Source: CAZWVA01 sp964636885 (GTDB taxonomy: Bacteria; Desulfobacterota_D; UBA1144; Nemesobacterales; CSP1-2). Taken from it: 31,752 nt of DNA. A model generated the notes under the pieces. It searched no databases and was not told where the DNA came from. It saw nothing but the letters and a program-made list of their open reading frames with translations. The translations under genes and the position numbers were made by a program. Location: contig CAZWVA010000029.1 in NCBI GenBank assembly GCA_964636885.1, positions 1 to 31,752 of the forward strand. The letters run 5' to 3'. Of this stretch, positions 15,283-23,898 are shown piece by piece (the stretch's first letter is position 1; the number at the start of each line of letters is the position of its first letter).

Positions 15283-16539
15283 CTACGCCTCCCACCCGCC
15301 GATCACAGCGTCCATATTAGAGACTATAGCCTCTCCAAACTCGGAGCACTTAAGAAGCGTCGCTCCCTCTATCTGACGATGAAGGTCGTAAGTGACCTTT
15401 TTTTCAGAAACCGTCTTCTCCATTGCCCTCACTATAAGGTCGGCGGCTTCTTTCCATCCCAGATACTCAAACATCATAACCCCAGAGAGTATAACAGAGC
15501 CCGGATTCACCTTGTCCTGCCCCGCGTACTTTGGAGCGGTTCCGTGAGTCGCCTCGAAGACGGCGTAGAAATCCCCGATATTTCCACCAGGCGCCATGCC
15601 GAGCCCCCCTACCTGAGCGGCACAGGCATCCGAGAGATAATCGCCATTGAGGTTAGGGGTCGCAATCACATCATATTCATCGGTCCTGGTTAAGATCTGC
15701 TGCAGCATATTGTCGGCGATCCTATCCTTTATGATGACCTTACCTTCCGGAGCCCTACCATTGTACTTGTCCCAGAGCTCATCTTCGGTTATCGTGACAT
15801 CTCCAAACTCCTCTCTTGCAACCTCATAACCCCATTCTCTAAACGCACCTTCTGTGAATTTCATTATGTTTCCCTTGTGAACAAGGGTTATGCTCCTCCT
15901 TCCCTTTTCGATGGCGTACTTTATGGCCTTCCTTACCAGCCTTTTCGTACCAAACCTGCTTATCGGTTTAATCCCTATTCCAGAATCCTCTCTTATGTTC
16001 ACCTTGAAGTTTCGCTTTAGATACCTGATCAGCTTCTTTGCCTCTGGAGAATCGCATTCCCATTCTATTCCCGCATAGACGTCCTCCGTATTCTCTCTAA
16101 AAATCACTACGTTCATGAGCTCTGGTTTCTTTAAAGGGGATGGGGTTCCCTTTATATATCTTACCGGACGAACACAGGCATATAGGTCGAGCAGTTGCCT
16201 TAGGGCAACGTTTAGGCTCCTTATACCCCCTCCCACGGGTGTTGTAAGAGGACCCTTTATAGCAACCACGTACTCCCTTATAGTCGCCAGTGTTTCATCG
16301 GGGAGCCAGCTCCCAACCCTGTTATAGGCCTTTTCACCGGCAAGAACCTCACGCCAAAATACCCTTCTTTTTCCATCATAGGCCTTTTGAACCGCCGCAT
16401 CGAATACCCGCTGAGAAGCACGCCAGATGTCGGGGCCCGTTCCATCACCCTCTATAAACGGGATGATGGGATTCTCAGGAACCACCAGCTTCTCATTCCT
16501 TCTATCGATTTGAATCTTTTGTCCTTCGGTTATTGACAT
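15283..16539 (-). CDS. icd: Isocitrate dehydrogenase (NADP-dependent)
   Basis: This enzyme performs oxidative decarboxylation of isocitrate to 2-oxoglutarate. The 418 residues match the E. coli-type homodimeric enzyme. GGGIRSLNVALRQ contains the serine that is phosphorylated by AceK in E. coli (Ser113). Whether such control exists here is unknown. HGTAPKYAGQDKVNPGSVIL carries the Lys-Tyr pair equivalent to E. coli Lys344-Tyr345 that binds the NADP 2'-phosphate, so NADP is predicted. IVHKGNIMKFTEGAFR-like and PNLNGDYLSDACAAQVGGLG segments fit the family. It lies 105 bases after aconitase, separated by a terminator, so it needs its own promoter. Confidence 0.96.
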   Translation of the reverse strand: MSITEGQKIQIDRRNEKLVVPENPIIPFIEGDGTGPDIWRASQRVFDAAVQKAYDGKRRVFWREVLAGEKAYNRVGSWLPDETLATIREYVVAIKGPLTTPVGGGIRSLNVALRQLLDLYACVRPVRYIKGTPSPLKKPELMNVVIFRENTEDVYAGIEWECDSPEAKKLIRYLKRNFKVNIREDSGIGIKPISRFGTKRLVRKAIKYAIEKGRRSITLVHKGNIMKFTEGAFREWGYEVAREEFGDVTITEDELWDKYNGRAPEGKVIIKDRIADNMLQQILTRTDEYDVIATPNLNGDYLSDACAAQVGGLGMAPGGNIGDFYAVFEATHGTAPKYAGQDKVNPGSVILSGVMMFEYLGWKEAADLIVRAMEKTVSEKKVTYDLHRQIEGATLLKCSEFGEAIVSNMDAVIGGWEA

Positions 16540-16555
16540 ATTAGGAATCCCTCTC

Positions 16556-16588
16556 TATACATGGTTTTTCGGAAATGAATATACATGG
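16556..16588 (-). repeat. Direct repeat upstream of icd overlapping a candidate promoter
   Basis: TATACATGG occurs exactly at 16556-16564 and 16580-16588, 24 bases apart. The second copy overlaps a possible -10 box (TATATT on the minus strand, 16578-16583), whose -35 would be TTGTTT (16600-16605). It could be a regulator site or chance. Confidence 0.3.
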
Positions 16589-16592
16589 ATTT

Positions 16593-16640
16593 GAAGAAAA
16601 AACAAACCCATTTATCGGGAGCCATACGAATAAATCGGGT
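16593..16640 (-). terminator. Rho-independent terminator after acn
   Basis: Starting 4 bases past the acn stop, the minus strand reads ACCCGATTTAT (16630-16640), a 14-base loop, then ATAAATGGGT (16606-16615). This is a 10-bp stem with one bulged base, followed by TTGTTTTTTCTTC. The T-run directly after the stem supports termination. Confidence 0.6.
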
Positions 16641-16644
16641 CGCT

Positions 16645-19338
16645 TTAACCGCCGCGTAACATCTGCCTTAGCACCGTCTGAAGGATACCACCGTTTTTAT
16701 AGTATTCGATCTCGATTTGACTATCCAAACGGCAGATCGCCTTAAAGACCCTTTCACCGCCGTCCTTAGACCTTGCAAGAACCGTAACCTCCTTATGAGG
16801 CCTGAGTTCATTGGAGATCCCCTCTATATCGTACTCCTCAAAACCGGTGAGCCCCAGTGTCCTCCAGCTCTCACCCGGTTTAAACTGAAGTGGTAGAACC
16901 CCCATTCCCACCAGGTTGCTTCTGTGTATCCTCTCATAACTCTCCGCAATTACGGCCTTAACCCCAAGGAGCATCGTCCCCTTTGCCGCCCAGTCGCGGG
17001 AACTTCCGCTTCCGTATTCCTTTCCCGCGATAACCAGAAGTGGCGTTCCCTCATCCTTATACCTCATTGCGGCATCGTAGATCGTAACCCTTTCACCGGT
17101 TGGAACGTGTACGGTCCAGCCACCTTCGGTGCCCGTAACCATCTGATTCCTTAGCCTGATATTGGCAAAGGTGCCGCGAATCATAACCTGATGGTTGCCA
17201 CGGCGGGAGCCGTAGCTGTTAAAGTCCCTGGGATTAACGCCCCGTTCTATCAGGTACCTACCCGCAGGGCTATCCGTAGCTATATTGCCGGCGGGCGAGA
17301 TGTGGTCTGTTGTCACGGAGTCTTCGAGGAGAACTAGAACCCTAGCCCCCTTAATGTCCCTAAGTGGCGGTGGTTCGGGGGAGAAATCAACGAAGTAAGG
17401 AGGCTCCTGTATGTAGGTGGATTTGGGATCCCAATCGTAGAGGTCACCTTCGGGTATAGAGAGGCCCTTCCACCTCTCGTCTCCCTCAAAGACGTGCGCA
17501 TAGCGCCCCCTAAAGAGCTCTGGATTTAGGGCCTTCTCAATGGTGCTACGGATCTCCTTTTGAGAAGGCCAGATATCCCTTAGGTATACGGGGTTCCCTT
17601 CGGGATTTACACCAATAGGCTCGCAAGACATATCGATATTTACCGTTCCGGCAAGGGCATAGGCAACCACAAGAGGAGGAGAAGCCAGGTACGCGAGTCT
17701 AACCTGCGGATGTATCCTTCCCTCGAAGTTCCTATTCCCGCTTAAGACAGCGGCAACCGTTAGGTCGTTTTCCTTAACGGCTTGGGCTATAGGCTCAGGC
17801 AGTGGACCACTATTTCCGATGCAGGTCGTACATCCGAATCCGACGAGGTGGAATCCCAATTCTTCCAGGTACGGCATAAGCCCCGCACCATGCAGATAGT
17901 CCATGACGACGCGTGAACCGGGTGCAAGGCTCGTCTTAACGGCGGGATTTACGCCGAGCCCATGTTCGACCGCCTTTTTAGCCAAGAGTCCCGCCCCGAC
18001 CATGACGGATGGATTTGACGTGTTTGTGCAACTCGTTATGGCCGAGATAACCACCGAGCCATCGGAGAGGGTCGTTTTCCTACCGTCTATGGTTACATCG
18101 ACCCCCTTTAACTCTCCTCCATCCCTCTTTGCCCTCGTCGTCATATAGGTTTGGAAGGCCCCCTTCATCTCCCTTAGGGTTAAGCGATCCTGGGGACGGC
18201 TAGGCCCCGCAAGGGATGGCTCAACAGTACTCAAATCGAGATCCAAGACATCGCTGTATATCGGGTCCTCCGTTTCATCGGTCCTAAATAATCCCTGTGC
18301 CTTCGTGTACCTCTCCACCAAATCGACCAGTTCTTTATCGCGGCCGGTCCCCCGAAGGTATACGAGGGTCTCCTCATCCACGGGGAAGAATCCAATAGTC
18401 GCCCCGTATTCGGGTGACATGTTGGAAACGGTCGCCCTGTCGGCAAGGCTAAGATGACTCAGACCAGGTCCAAAGAACTCAACGAACTTCTCTACAACAC
18501 CCCTTTTCCTTAGCATCTGGGTTATGGTGAGCACGAGATCCGTAGCGGTTGCACCATCGGGCAACTCGCCATAGAGCTTAACCCCCACCACCTCCGGTAT
18601 GAGCATATAAAGGGGCTGTCCAAGCATACAGGCCTCGGCCTCGATGCCACCCACACCCCAGCCGAGCACGCTTAGACCGTTTATCATCGTGGTATGGGAA
18701 TCGGTCCCAACGAGGGTATCGGGATAGGCAAAGACCCCGTCGTTGGTTTCACTTGACTGGACAACACTTGCAAGGTATTCGAGATTGACCTGGTGGACTA
18801 TGCCCGTGCCAGGGGGAACCACACGGAACTTGTCAAACGATTTCTGTGCCCAGCGAAGAAAAGCGTACCTCTCACGGTTACGCTCAAACTCAAGCTCGAC
18901 GTTTTTTTCAAAAGCGCTCGGCGATCCAAAGAAATCCACCTGTACGGAGTGGTCAATGACGAGGTCAACCGGCACTATCGGATTTATACGCTTCGTATCC
19001 CTCCCCATTTTCTCAACGGCAGAACGCATCGCGGCCAGGTCGGCAACGCACGGAACCCCGGTAAAATCCTGGAGTATCACACGGGCAGGCATAAATGGGA
19101 TCTCCTTTGCCTCAGGATTCTTGGGATTCCAGCGGGCAAGGGCGAGAACGTCTTCCTCAGTTGCGATATGGCCATCGCAGTGTCTAAGTACGTTCTCAAT
19201 GAGGACCCTTATCGAAAAGGGCAACCTTGAGATATCAACTCCTACCGCCTTCTCAAGATGACTAAGCGAGTAGAACTTTATCGTTTTATGACCGACCCTT
19301 AGGGAATCAACTGCATCAAAGGGATTGTTTTTTGCCAT
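16645..19338 (-). CDS. acnA: Aconitate hydratase (aconitase A family)
   Basis: This enzyme converts citrate to isocitrate through cis-aconitate using a [4Fe-4S] cluster. The 897-residue length fits the AcnA/IRP1 type. One cluster cysteine is in ISAITSCTNTSNPSVMVGAG and the other two are in GFGCTTCIGNSGPLPEPI. TLVGTDSHTTMINGLSVLGW is in the N-terminal domains. The swivelling C-terminal domain contains NSYGSRRGNHQVMIRGTFAN and AGKEYGSGSSRDWAAKG. The gene is flanked by terminators on both sides (16593-16640 and 19419-19445), so it is probably its own transcription unit. AcnA-type proteins can bind RNA when the cluster is lost, but nothing here tests that. Confidence 0.97.
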   Translation of the reverse strand: MAKNNPFDAVDSLRVGHKTIKFYSLSHLEKAVGVDISRLPFSIRVLIENVLRHCDGHIATEEDVLALARWNPKNPEAKEIPFMPARVILQDFTGVPCVADLAAMRSAVEKMGRDTKRINPIVPVDLVIDHSVQVDFFGSPSAFEKNVELEFERNRERYAFLRWAQKSFDKFRVVPPGTGIVHQVNLEYLASVVQSSETNDGVFAYPDTLVGTDSHTTMINGLSVLGWGVGGIEAEACMLGQPLYMLIPEVVGVKLYGELPDGATATDLVLTITQMLRKRGVVEKFVEFFGPGLSHLSLADRATVSNMSPEYGATIGFFPVDEETLVYLRGTGRDKELVDLVERYTKAQGLFRTDETEDPIYSDVLDLDLSTVEPSLAGPSRPQDRLTLREMKGAFQTYMTTRAKRDGGELKGVDVTIDGRKTTLSDGSVVISAITSCTNTSNPSVMVGAGLLAKKAVEHGLGVNPAVKTSLAPGSRVVMDYLHGAGLMPYLEELGFHLVGFGCTTCIGNSGPLPEPIAQAVKENDLTVAAVLSGNRNFEGRIHPQVRLAYLASPPLVVAYALAGTVNIDMSCEPIGVNPEGNPVYLRDIWPSQKEIRSTIEKALNPELFRGRYAHVFEGDERWKGLSIPEGDLYDWDPKSTYIQEPPYFVDFSPEPPPLRDIKGARVLVLLEDSVTTDHISPAGNIATDSPAGRYLIERGVNPRDFNSYGSRRGNHQVMIRGTFANIRLRNQMVTGTEGGWTVHVPTGERVTIYDAAMRYKDEGTPLLVIAGKEYGSGSSRDWAAKGTMLLGVKAVIAESYERIHRSNLVGMGVLPLQFKPGESWRTLGLTGFEEYDIEGISNELRPHKEVTVLARSKDGGERVFKAICRLDSQIEIEYYKNGGILQTVLRQMLRGG

Positions 19339-19382
19339 CTTCTCTCTCCATAAGATTATTGATCTATGTATTAACTCTTTTT

Positions 19383-19388
19383 ATTATA
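19383..19388 (-). promoter_or_regulatory. Candidate -10 box for acn
   Basis: A perfect TATAAT on the minus strand lies 44 bases before the acn start codon, just past the rpiB terminator. No good -35 is found at 16-18 bases (CTTTCC at 17), so an activator may be needed. This is a modest call. Confidence 0.4.
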
Positions 19389-19418
19389 TCCCAGGAGTAC
19401 GAATAGGAAAGTTTTACT

Positions 19419-19445
19419 TAAAAAAGAAGCCACCAACCCGTGACT
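19419..19445 (-). terminator. Rho-independent terminator after rpiB
   Basis: The minus strand gives the stem AGTCAC (19440-19445) / GTGGCT (19428-19433) with a 6-base loop GGGTTG, then TCTTTTTT. The stem has six pairs, one of them G-T. It begins within the rpiB stop codon and ends the fab operon. Confidence 0.6.
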
Positions 19446-19914
19446 ACGACGAGTTCTTGTGGCGAATCGATTCCTCTATCTCCTCTATCTTCTTTAACCT
19501 CTTCTTGTGCCTTCCGCCTTCAAAAGGGGTTTCAAGCCATGCTCTAACGATCTCCTTTGCAAAATCCTTCCCGGTAATCCTCCCGGCAAGTGCAAGAACG
19601 TTCGTATCGTTGTGCTTTCTGCTCATTATGGCGGTGTATATATCGTTTACCTGCACCGCTCGAACCCTTGGGAATTTATTGGCCACAATCGACATTCCCA
19701 CACCTGAGCCGCAAAAGAGGATTCCCCTTTCGTATTCCCCGCTCGACACCTTTTCGGCCACCGCTTTTGCATAGTCGGGATAATCCACCGACTCCGGACC
19801 ATCTGCCCCAAAATCGTCCACCGTGTATCCGAGTTCCACAAGGAACCTCTTTATCTCCTCTTTTAACTCAACCCCTGCATGATCGGAAGCTACGGCGATT
19901 CTCTTTCTAACCAT
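19444..19914 (-). CDS. rpiB: Ribose-5-phosphate isomerase B
   Basis: This enzyme interconverts ribose-5-phosphate and ribulose-5-phosphate in the pentose phosphate pathway. IAVASDHAGVELKEEIKRFL starts the RpiB/LacA/LacB fold. GADGPESVDYPDYA and the catalytic Cys68 in ILFCGSGVGMSIVANKFP follow, and RKHNDTNVLALAGRITG closes the active-site region. I start at ATG 19914, giving 156 residues. A TTG three bases earlier (19917) is the alternative. Either start overlaps the end of fabF, consistent with coupled translation. It is the last gene of the fab operon, followed at once by a terminator. A fabF-rpiB neighbour pair is, from memory, common in deltaproteobacteria. LacA/LacB-type isomerases are less likely given the active-site context. 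Confidence 0.94.
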   Translation of the reverse strand: MVRKRIAVASDHAGVELKEEIKRFLVELGYTVDDFGADGPESVDYPDYAKAVAEKVSSGEYERGILFCGSGVGMSIVANKFPRVRAVQVNDIYTAIMSRKHNDTNVLALAGRITGKDFAKEIVRAWLETPFEGGRHKKRLKKIEEIEESIRHKNSS

Positions 19915-21142
19915 CAAATCTTCTAAAGGCCAAGGTTACGTTTGTCCCACCAAAGCCGAATGAATTACTAAGGGCCGTCTTTATACGCGCTTCCCTAGCC
20001 GTATGCGGGACATAGTCCAGATCACAGTCCGGCTCGGGATTATCGAGGTTTATCGTAGGAGGAAGAACCCCGTGATAAATGGCAAGGGCCGTAAAGGCGG
20101 CTTCTATCCCCCCAGCCGCCCCAAGAAGGTGTCCCGTCATGGATTTTGTAGAGCTTACGGGGATCTTATAGGCATGGGCACCAAATACCTCTTTTATGGC
20201 GCGGGTTTCGTTGATGTCATTCTGAGGGGTGGAGGTTCCATGGGCGTTTATGTAATCGACATCCTCAGGGTTTAACTCTGCATCCCTAAGCGTACTCCTC
20301 ATACACCTTACAGGCCCGTCTAGGGATGGGGAAGTTATATGATAGGCATCGCCGCTCATACCGCATCCTATGAGCTCCGCATATATCCTTGCACCACGCC
20401 TTTTTGCAAACTCGAGTTCCTCAAGAACCAGGATCCCAGCACCCTCCGCTATTACAAACCCGTCCCGATCCCTATCAAAGGGACGGGAGGCACGCTCAGG
20501 CTCCTCGTTTCTAGTTGAAATGGCCCTCATCACGTTAAACCCGGCTATGGTCATGGGAATCACAGGTGCCTCCGTTCCGCCAGCTATCATGACTTCGGCA
20601 TCCCCCCTCTGAATAGCCATCGCCGAATACGCTATGGCATGGGCACCAGCAGCACATGCCGTGGTCGTGCAACAGTTAGGCCCCTTGGCATTGAAGTATA
20701 TTGAAACGTACCCAGCAGCCATATTAGCGATGATATTGGGAACGAAGAACGGGGATATACGGCTGGGCCCCCTTTCTTCCATTACAAGCACAGTCTTATA
20801 GTACGTATCCATCCCTCCGATTCCGGAGCCTATAATCGCCCCGACATTAGGAGAAAGCTCGTCTGTGATCTGAAGGGCAGCATCGTCTAGGGCCATCTTA
20901 GCCGCCGCAACCGCATATTGGATAAACAAGTCGCTTCTTCTTATCTCTTTGGAATCCATGAAAGCTGCCGGGTCAAAATCCAAGATCTCACCCGCTATCT
21001 GGGTCTTAAGTGAGGAGGGGTCAAATTTTTGAATCCGTCCTATACCCGAGCGCCCTTCGCATATACCCTCCCAGGTTTTCTTATTGCCGGTTCCAAGCGG
21101 TGTTACAAGGCCTATCCCCGTAACTGCAACCCTTCTTCTCAT
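19907..21142 (-). CDS. fabF: Beta-ketoacyl-ACP synthase II
   Basis: This is the condensing enzyme that elongates acyl-ACP with malonyl-ACP in type II fatty acid synthesis. The 411-residue protein starts RRRVAVTGIGLVTPLG. The nucleophile Cys163 is in CTTTACAAGAHAI, with the two catalytic histidines in NAHGTSTPQND and GHLLGAAGGIEAAF. Length and motifs fit FabF rather than FabB or FabH. Its ATG overlaps the acpP stop by one base (TAATG), so it is translationally coupled to its carrier protein. The rpiB start lies inside its 3' end. Confidence 0.97.
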   Translation of the reverse strand: MRRRVAVTGIGLVTPLGTGNKKTWEGICEGRSGIGRIQKFDPSSLKTQIAGEILDFDPAAFMDSKEIRRSDLFIQYAVAAAKMALDDAALQITDELSPNVGAIIGSGIGGMDTYYKTVLVMEERGPSRISPFFVPNIIANMAAGYVSIYFNAKGPNCCTTTACAAGAHAIAYSAMAIQRGDAEVMIAGGTEAPVIPMTIAGFNVMRAISTRNEEPERASRPFDRDRDGFVIAEGAGILVLEELEFAKRRGARIYAELIGCGMSGDAYHITSPSLDGPVRCMRSTLRDAELNPEDVDYINAHGTSTPQNDINETRAIKEVFGAHAYKIPVSSTKSMTGHLLGAAGGIEAAFTALAIYHGVLPPTINLDNPEPDCDLDYVPHTAREARIKTALSNSFGFGGTNVTLAFRRFDG

Positions 21143-21393
21143 TATTTCTTACGCTCCAGTATATAGTTTATCGCATCCTGAACGGTTAGTATTCCTTCCG
21201 CATCCTCATCGGATATCTCTAGTCCAAATTCATCCTCCATGGACATTATAAGCTCAACTAAGTCTAGAGAATCCGCCCCAAGATCCTCGATAAATGAGGA
21301 CTCGGGTGTGACTTCATCCTCCGACTTGCCAAGCTGAGTCGCTATCATTTTCTTTACCTTAGCAACTATTTCCTGCTCCGTTTGAGTTGCCAT
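21142..21393 (-). CDS. acpP: Acyl carrier protein
   Basis: This is the carrier of growing acyl chains, attached through 4'-phosphopantetheine. Its 83 residues are predicted to form a four-helix acidic protein. The prosthetic-group serine is Ser42 in the motif ADSLDLVEL. The segment MSMEDEFGLEISDEDAEGI matches helix III of AcpP, with SD in place of the more common PD before the EDAE run. It sits between fabG (23 bases upstream) and fabF (one-base overlap), the standard arrangement. Confidence 0.97.
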   Translation of the reverse strand: MATQTEQEIVAKVKKMIATQLGKSEDEVTPESSFIEDLGADSLDLVELIMSMEDEFGLEISDEDAEGILTVQDAINYILERKK

Positions 21394-21416
21394 ATTCTAT
21401 TCCTCCCAAAGTTTTT

Positions 21417-22160
21417 TCAAGTGTAAAGCCCGCCGTTTACCCTTATAATCTCCCCGGTTATATAAGAGGCGTCATCAGATGCAAGAAAGGCAACAGCCTT
21501 CGCCACATCCTCGGGGACACCGAACCTACCGACGGGAATCGCCTCCATATACTTTTGCCTAACGCCATCGGGAAGAACAGCGGTTATATCGGTCTCTATG
21601 AACCCAGGGCTCACGGCGTTTACGGTGATTCCCCTTGAGGCCAGTTCCTTTGCGGTTGCTTTGGTAAAACCGATTATCCCCGCTTTGGCCGCCGAATAGT
21701 TGGCCTGTCCGGCGTTTCCCATCTCACCCACAACGGACGTGATATTCACGATCCTCCCATACCTCTGTTTCATCATGATCTTTGCGGCAGCCCTCGTGCA
21801 ATTAAAGACACCCTTTAGATCGACCGAAAGCACCTCGTCCCAATCCTCTTCCTTCATCCTTAAGAGGAGTCCGTCCTTGGTGATACCCGCATTATTGACG
21901 AGTATATGGAGTCCACCCAACTCTTCTCCGATTCTGCTGATTTCATCCTGAACCCTTGAGAAATCGGATACATCAAAGTGACGGAGTTGGCCCCTCCCGC
22001 CAGAATCCTCTATACGTTCAAGCACCTCTCTTGCCGCCGATTCGCTCCTTGAATAATTAATGACGACAAAAGCCCCCTCCATGCCAAGCTCGATAGCTAC
22101 GGCCCTTCCGATTCCCCTTGATGCCCCAGTTACAAGCGCTACCCTGTCCTTAAACCTCAT
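21417..22160 (-). CDS. fabG: 3-oxoacyl-ACP reductase
   Basis: This is an NADPH-dependent short-chain dehydrogenase that reduces beta-ketoacyl-ACP. Among 247 residues, the cofactor loop TGASRGIGRA (11-20) is N-terminal and NNAG is at 89-92. The catalytic residues are Ser142, Tyr155 and Lys159 (NYSAAKAG). The family ending SPGFIETDITAVLPD and ASYITGEIIRVNGGLYT is also present. Its ATG lies inside the last codons of fabD (11-base overlap), implying coupling. Its place between fabD and acpP supports FabG over other short-chain dehydrogenases. Confidence 0.97.
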   Translation of the reverse strand: MRFKDRVALVTGASRGIGRAVAIELGMEGAFVVINYSRSESAAREVLERIEDSGGRGQLRHFDVSDFSRVQDEISRIGEELGGLHILVNNAGITKDGLLLRMKEEDWDEVLSVDLKGVFNCTRAAAKIMMKQRYGRIVNITSVVGEMGNAGQANYSAAKAGIIGFTKATAKELASRGITVNAVSPGFIETDITAVLPDGVRQKYMEAIPVGRFGVPEDVAKAVAFLASDDASYITGEIIRVNGGLYT

Positions 22161-23082
22161 CTTCTCTCAGAGACTCCAGATGACTCACCTTTTCAAAATT
22201 CCTCACCAGAACATCCGAAACCGTTCTCCTTATGAGTCCTGAAAGCACGTTTCCAGGGCCTATCTCAAAGAACCTTCTAACACCCATCTCATAGAGGTTT
22301 TTTATCGATTCATACCATCTTACCGGACTCATAACCTGATCTATCAGAAGGCCCCTTATCCTTGTAGGATCGATATTAATCCGTGCGTCCAGGTTTGTTA
22401 CAATGGGGACCTTGAATTCCGAGAATCTTATCTTATCCAGGATCTGTGCCAGCTTCTCCGCAGCAGGGGCCATAAGCTTGCAGTGAAAAGGAGCGCTTAC
22501 ATCAAGGAGAACCACCCTCTTTGCACCCCTCGATTTCGATAGAGAAGCGGCCTTTTCAACCGCCTCCTTATTCCCCGAAATCACGGTCTGACCGGGGGCA
22601 TTGAAGTTGGCCGGGCTAACGACAAGGCCATCGGTTGATGCCTCCCTACAGATCTCCTCGACCTGCTCCTCGCTAAGACCCAAAACGGCTGCCATCGCGC
22701 CTACCCCCACAGGAACCGCGTTTTGCGTGAATTCCCCCCTCTTTCTCACTATCCACACGGCATCACCGAAATCCAGGGTCCCGCTTGCAACGAGCGCCGT
22801 ATACTCTCCAAGGCTGTGCCCCGCAACAAAGCCCGGCTGGATTCCGGTCTCTTCCTTAAGTACCCTAAGTGCCGCAACACTCGCAGTGAGGATAGCGGGT
22901 TGGGCGTTTACCGTGAGATTCAGTTCCTTGGAATCATCCTCAAAACACAACCTGGCCAGATCAAAATGGAGTATGTCACTTGCCTCTTCAAACGTCCTTC
23001 GGGCGACTTCAAACTCGTCGTAGAGCTCCTTACCCATGCCTACATACTGAGATCCCTGTCCCGGAAATACAAATGCTATCAT
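22150..23082 (-). CDS. fabD: Malonyl-CoA:ACP transacylase
   Basis: FabD loads malonate from CoA onto acyl carrier protein. Of 310 residues, FVFPGQGSQYVGMGKEL opens the alpha/beta-hydrolase-like fold. The nucleophile Ser90 lies in AGHSLGEYTALVASG, and the His of DVSAPFHCKLM and the QTVISG segment complete the active site. In many bacteria plsX and fabH sit between rpmF and fabD. Here only 12 bases separate rpmF from fabD, so both are absent from the cluster. Confidence 0.97.
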   Translation of the reverse strand: MIAFVFPGQGSQYVGMGKELYDEFEVARRTFEEASDILHFDLARLCFEDDSKELNLTVNAQPAILTASVAALRVLKEETGIQPGFVAGHSLGEYTALVASGTLDFGDAVWIVRKRGEFTQNAVPVGVGAMAAVLGLSEEQVEEICREASTDGLVVSPANFNAPGQTVISGNKEAVEKAASLSKSRGAKRVVLLDVSAPFHCKLMAPAAEKLAQILDKIRFSEFKVPIVTNLDARINIDPTRIRGLLIDQVMSPVRWYESIKNLYEMGVRRFFEIGPGNVLSGLIRRTVSDVLVRNFEKVSHLESLREDEV

Positions 23083-23094
23083 GGAATTCGTTAT

Positions 23095-23277
23095 TTACTC
23101 CTCTCTTTCTTTTTTGAATGTCCTTCCCTTGTAGTACCCACAGTTCGGACAAGCCCTGTGAGGGGGTTTAAGCTCGTTACAGTTTGGACATAGGGAAAGG
23201 GCGGGTAGGGAAACCCTGTATTGTGCTCTTCTCTTTCTCGATTTGGACCTAGAGGTTTTTCTCTTTGGAAGTGCCAT
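23095..23277 (-). CDS. rpmF: 50S ribosomal protein L32
   Basis: This is a small large-subunit ribosomal protein of 60 residues starting MALPKRKTSRSKSRKRR. A zinc ribbon is formed by Cys30, Cys33, Cys43 and Cys46 (CPNC and CPNC), so it is the zinc-binding form. It lies between yceD (20 bases) and fabD (12 bases), the widely conserved link between ribosome and lipid synthesis genes. Confidence 0.97.
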   Translation of the reverse strand: MALPKRKTSRSKSRKRRAQYRVSLPALSLCPNCNELKPPHRACPNCGYYKGRTFKKEREE

Positions 23278-23297
23278 TAGGTATTCTCCTTAGTCTC

Positions 23298-23816
23298 CTA
23301 GATTTTTAGACCTCTTAGAACTGCAAACCTTGGATCTATCCTGTCATCCTTGCAAGAACACGAACCCTCATTTAGGTTGGCTCCACAGACCTGGCAAAGC
23401 CCCTTGCATTCTTCCTGACAGAGCACCTTAACGGGTAGAGACATCGCTATTACCTCGCGAAGATAGCTACCTAGATCAAACTCATCGCCGCTATAGGTTT
23501 CGTAGTCAACGTCCTTGTCATCCCTCTCCCAATCGTGGTGCTGAGGGGAAAGAACGAGATTGACCTCAGGAGAGAGAACTATATCCACATCCCTTAGACA
23601 CCTCGCGCAGAGTGATACTATGGAGAAACGTATGGTTCCATAAACGGTTATCTCCCTTAGAACCTTAACCAGCCTGAGATTGAACCTGATGTTTGAGGAT
23701 AAACGGGTATCTTCGGTCTCTGAGGCGAGCTCAGGGATGTTTATCAGCCACTCCGGTCCTCTAAACGTGACTATATGAAGGCCTTCCTTGCCTATATCTG
23801 ACAACCTGATTCTCAT
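23298..23816 (-). CDS. yceD: YceD/DUF177 family protein
   Basis: This belongs to the family named for an effect on 23S rRNA accumulation in E. coli and plants. The molecular action is not established. It has 172 residues. Cysteine pairs are in SLCARCLRDV (about residue 70), LCQEECKGLCQVCGANLNEG and CSCKDD, and probably bind metal. The C-terminus DDRIDPRFAVLRGLK is the family hallmark. It is the first gene of the yceD-rpmF-fab operon, and its position before rpmF is the best support for the call. Confidence 0.88.
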   Translation of the reverse strand: MRIRLSDIGKEGLHIVTFRGPEWLINIPELASETEDTRLSSNIRFNLRLVKVLREITVYGTIRFSIVSLCARCLRDVDIVLSPEVNLVLSPQHHDWERDDKDVDYETYSGDEFDLGSYLREVIAMSLPVKVLCQEECKGLCQVCGANLNEGSCSCKDDRIDPRFAVLRGLKI

Positions 23817-23850
23817 ATTAATCCCATCTAATCCACAAATACGGCATTAA

Positions 23851-23878
23851 ATAATAATATAACATTTAGCTTTTGCAA
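23851..23878 (-). promoter_or_regulatory. Sigma-70-type promoter for yceD-rpmF-fab-rpiB
   Basis: TTGCAA (23873-23878) and TATTAT (23851-23856) lie 16 bases apart on the minus strand, each close to consensus, in an A/T-rich 82-base gap. I found no inverted repeat typical of a FabR/FapR-like operator. No terminator for the opp operon is evident in the same gap. Confidence 0.55.
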
Positions 23879-23898
23879 GTTTACAGGATTTTTACGTA

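Noticed and set aside
18743..19261. 172-codon plus-strand open frame
   Set aside because: It is antisense to the conserved N-terminal part of aconitase. The composition is that of a reverse-complement shadow.
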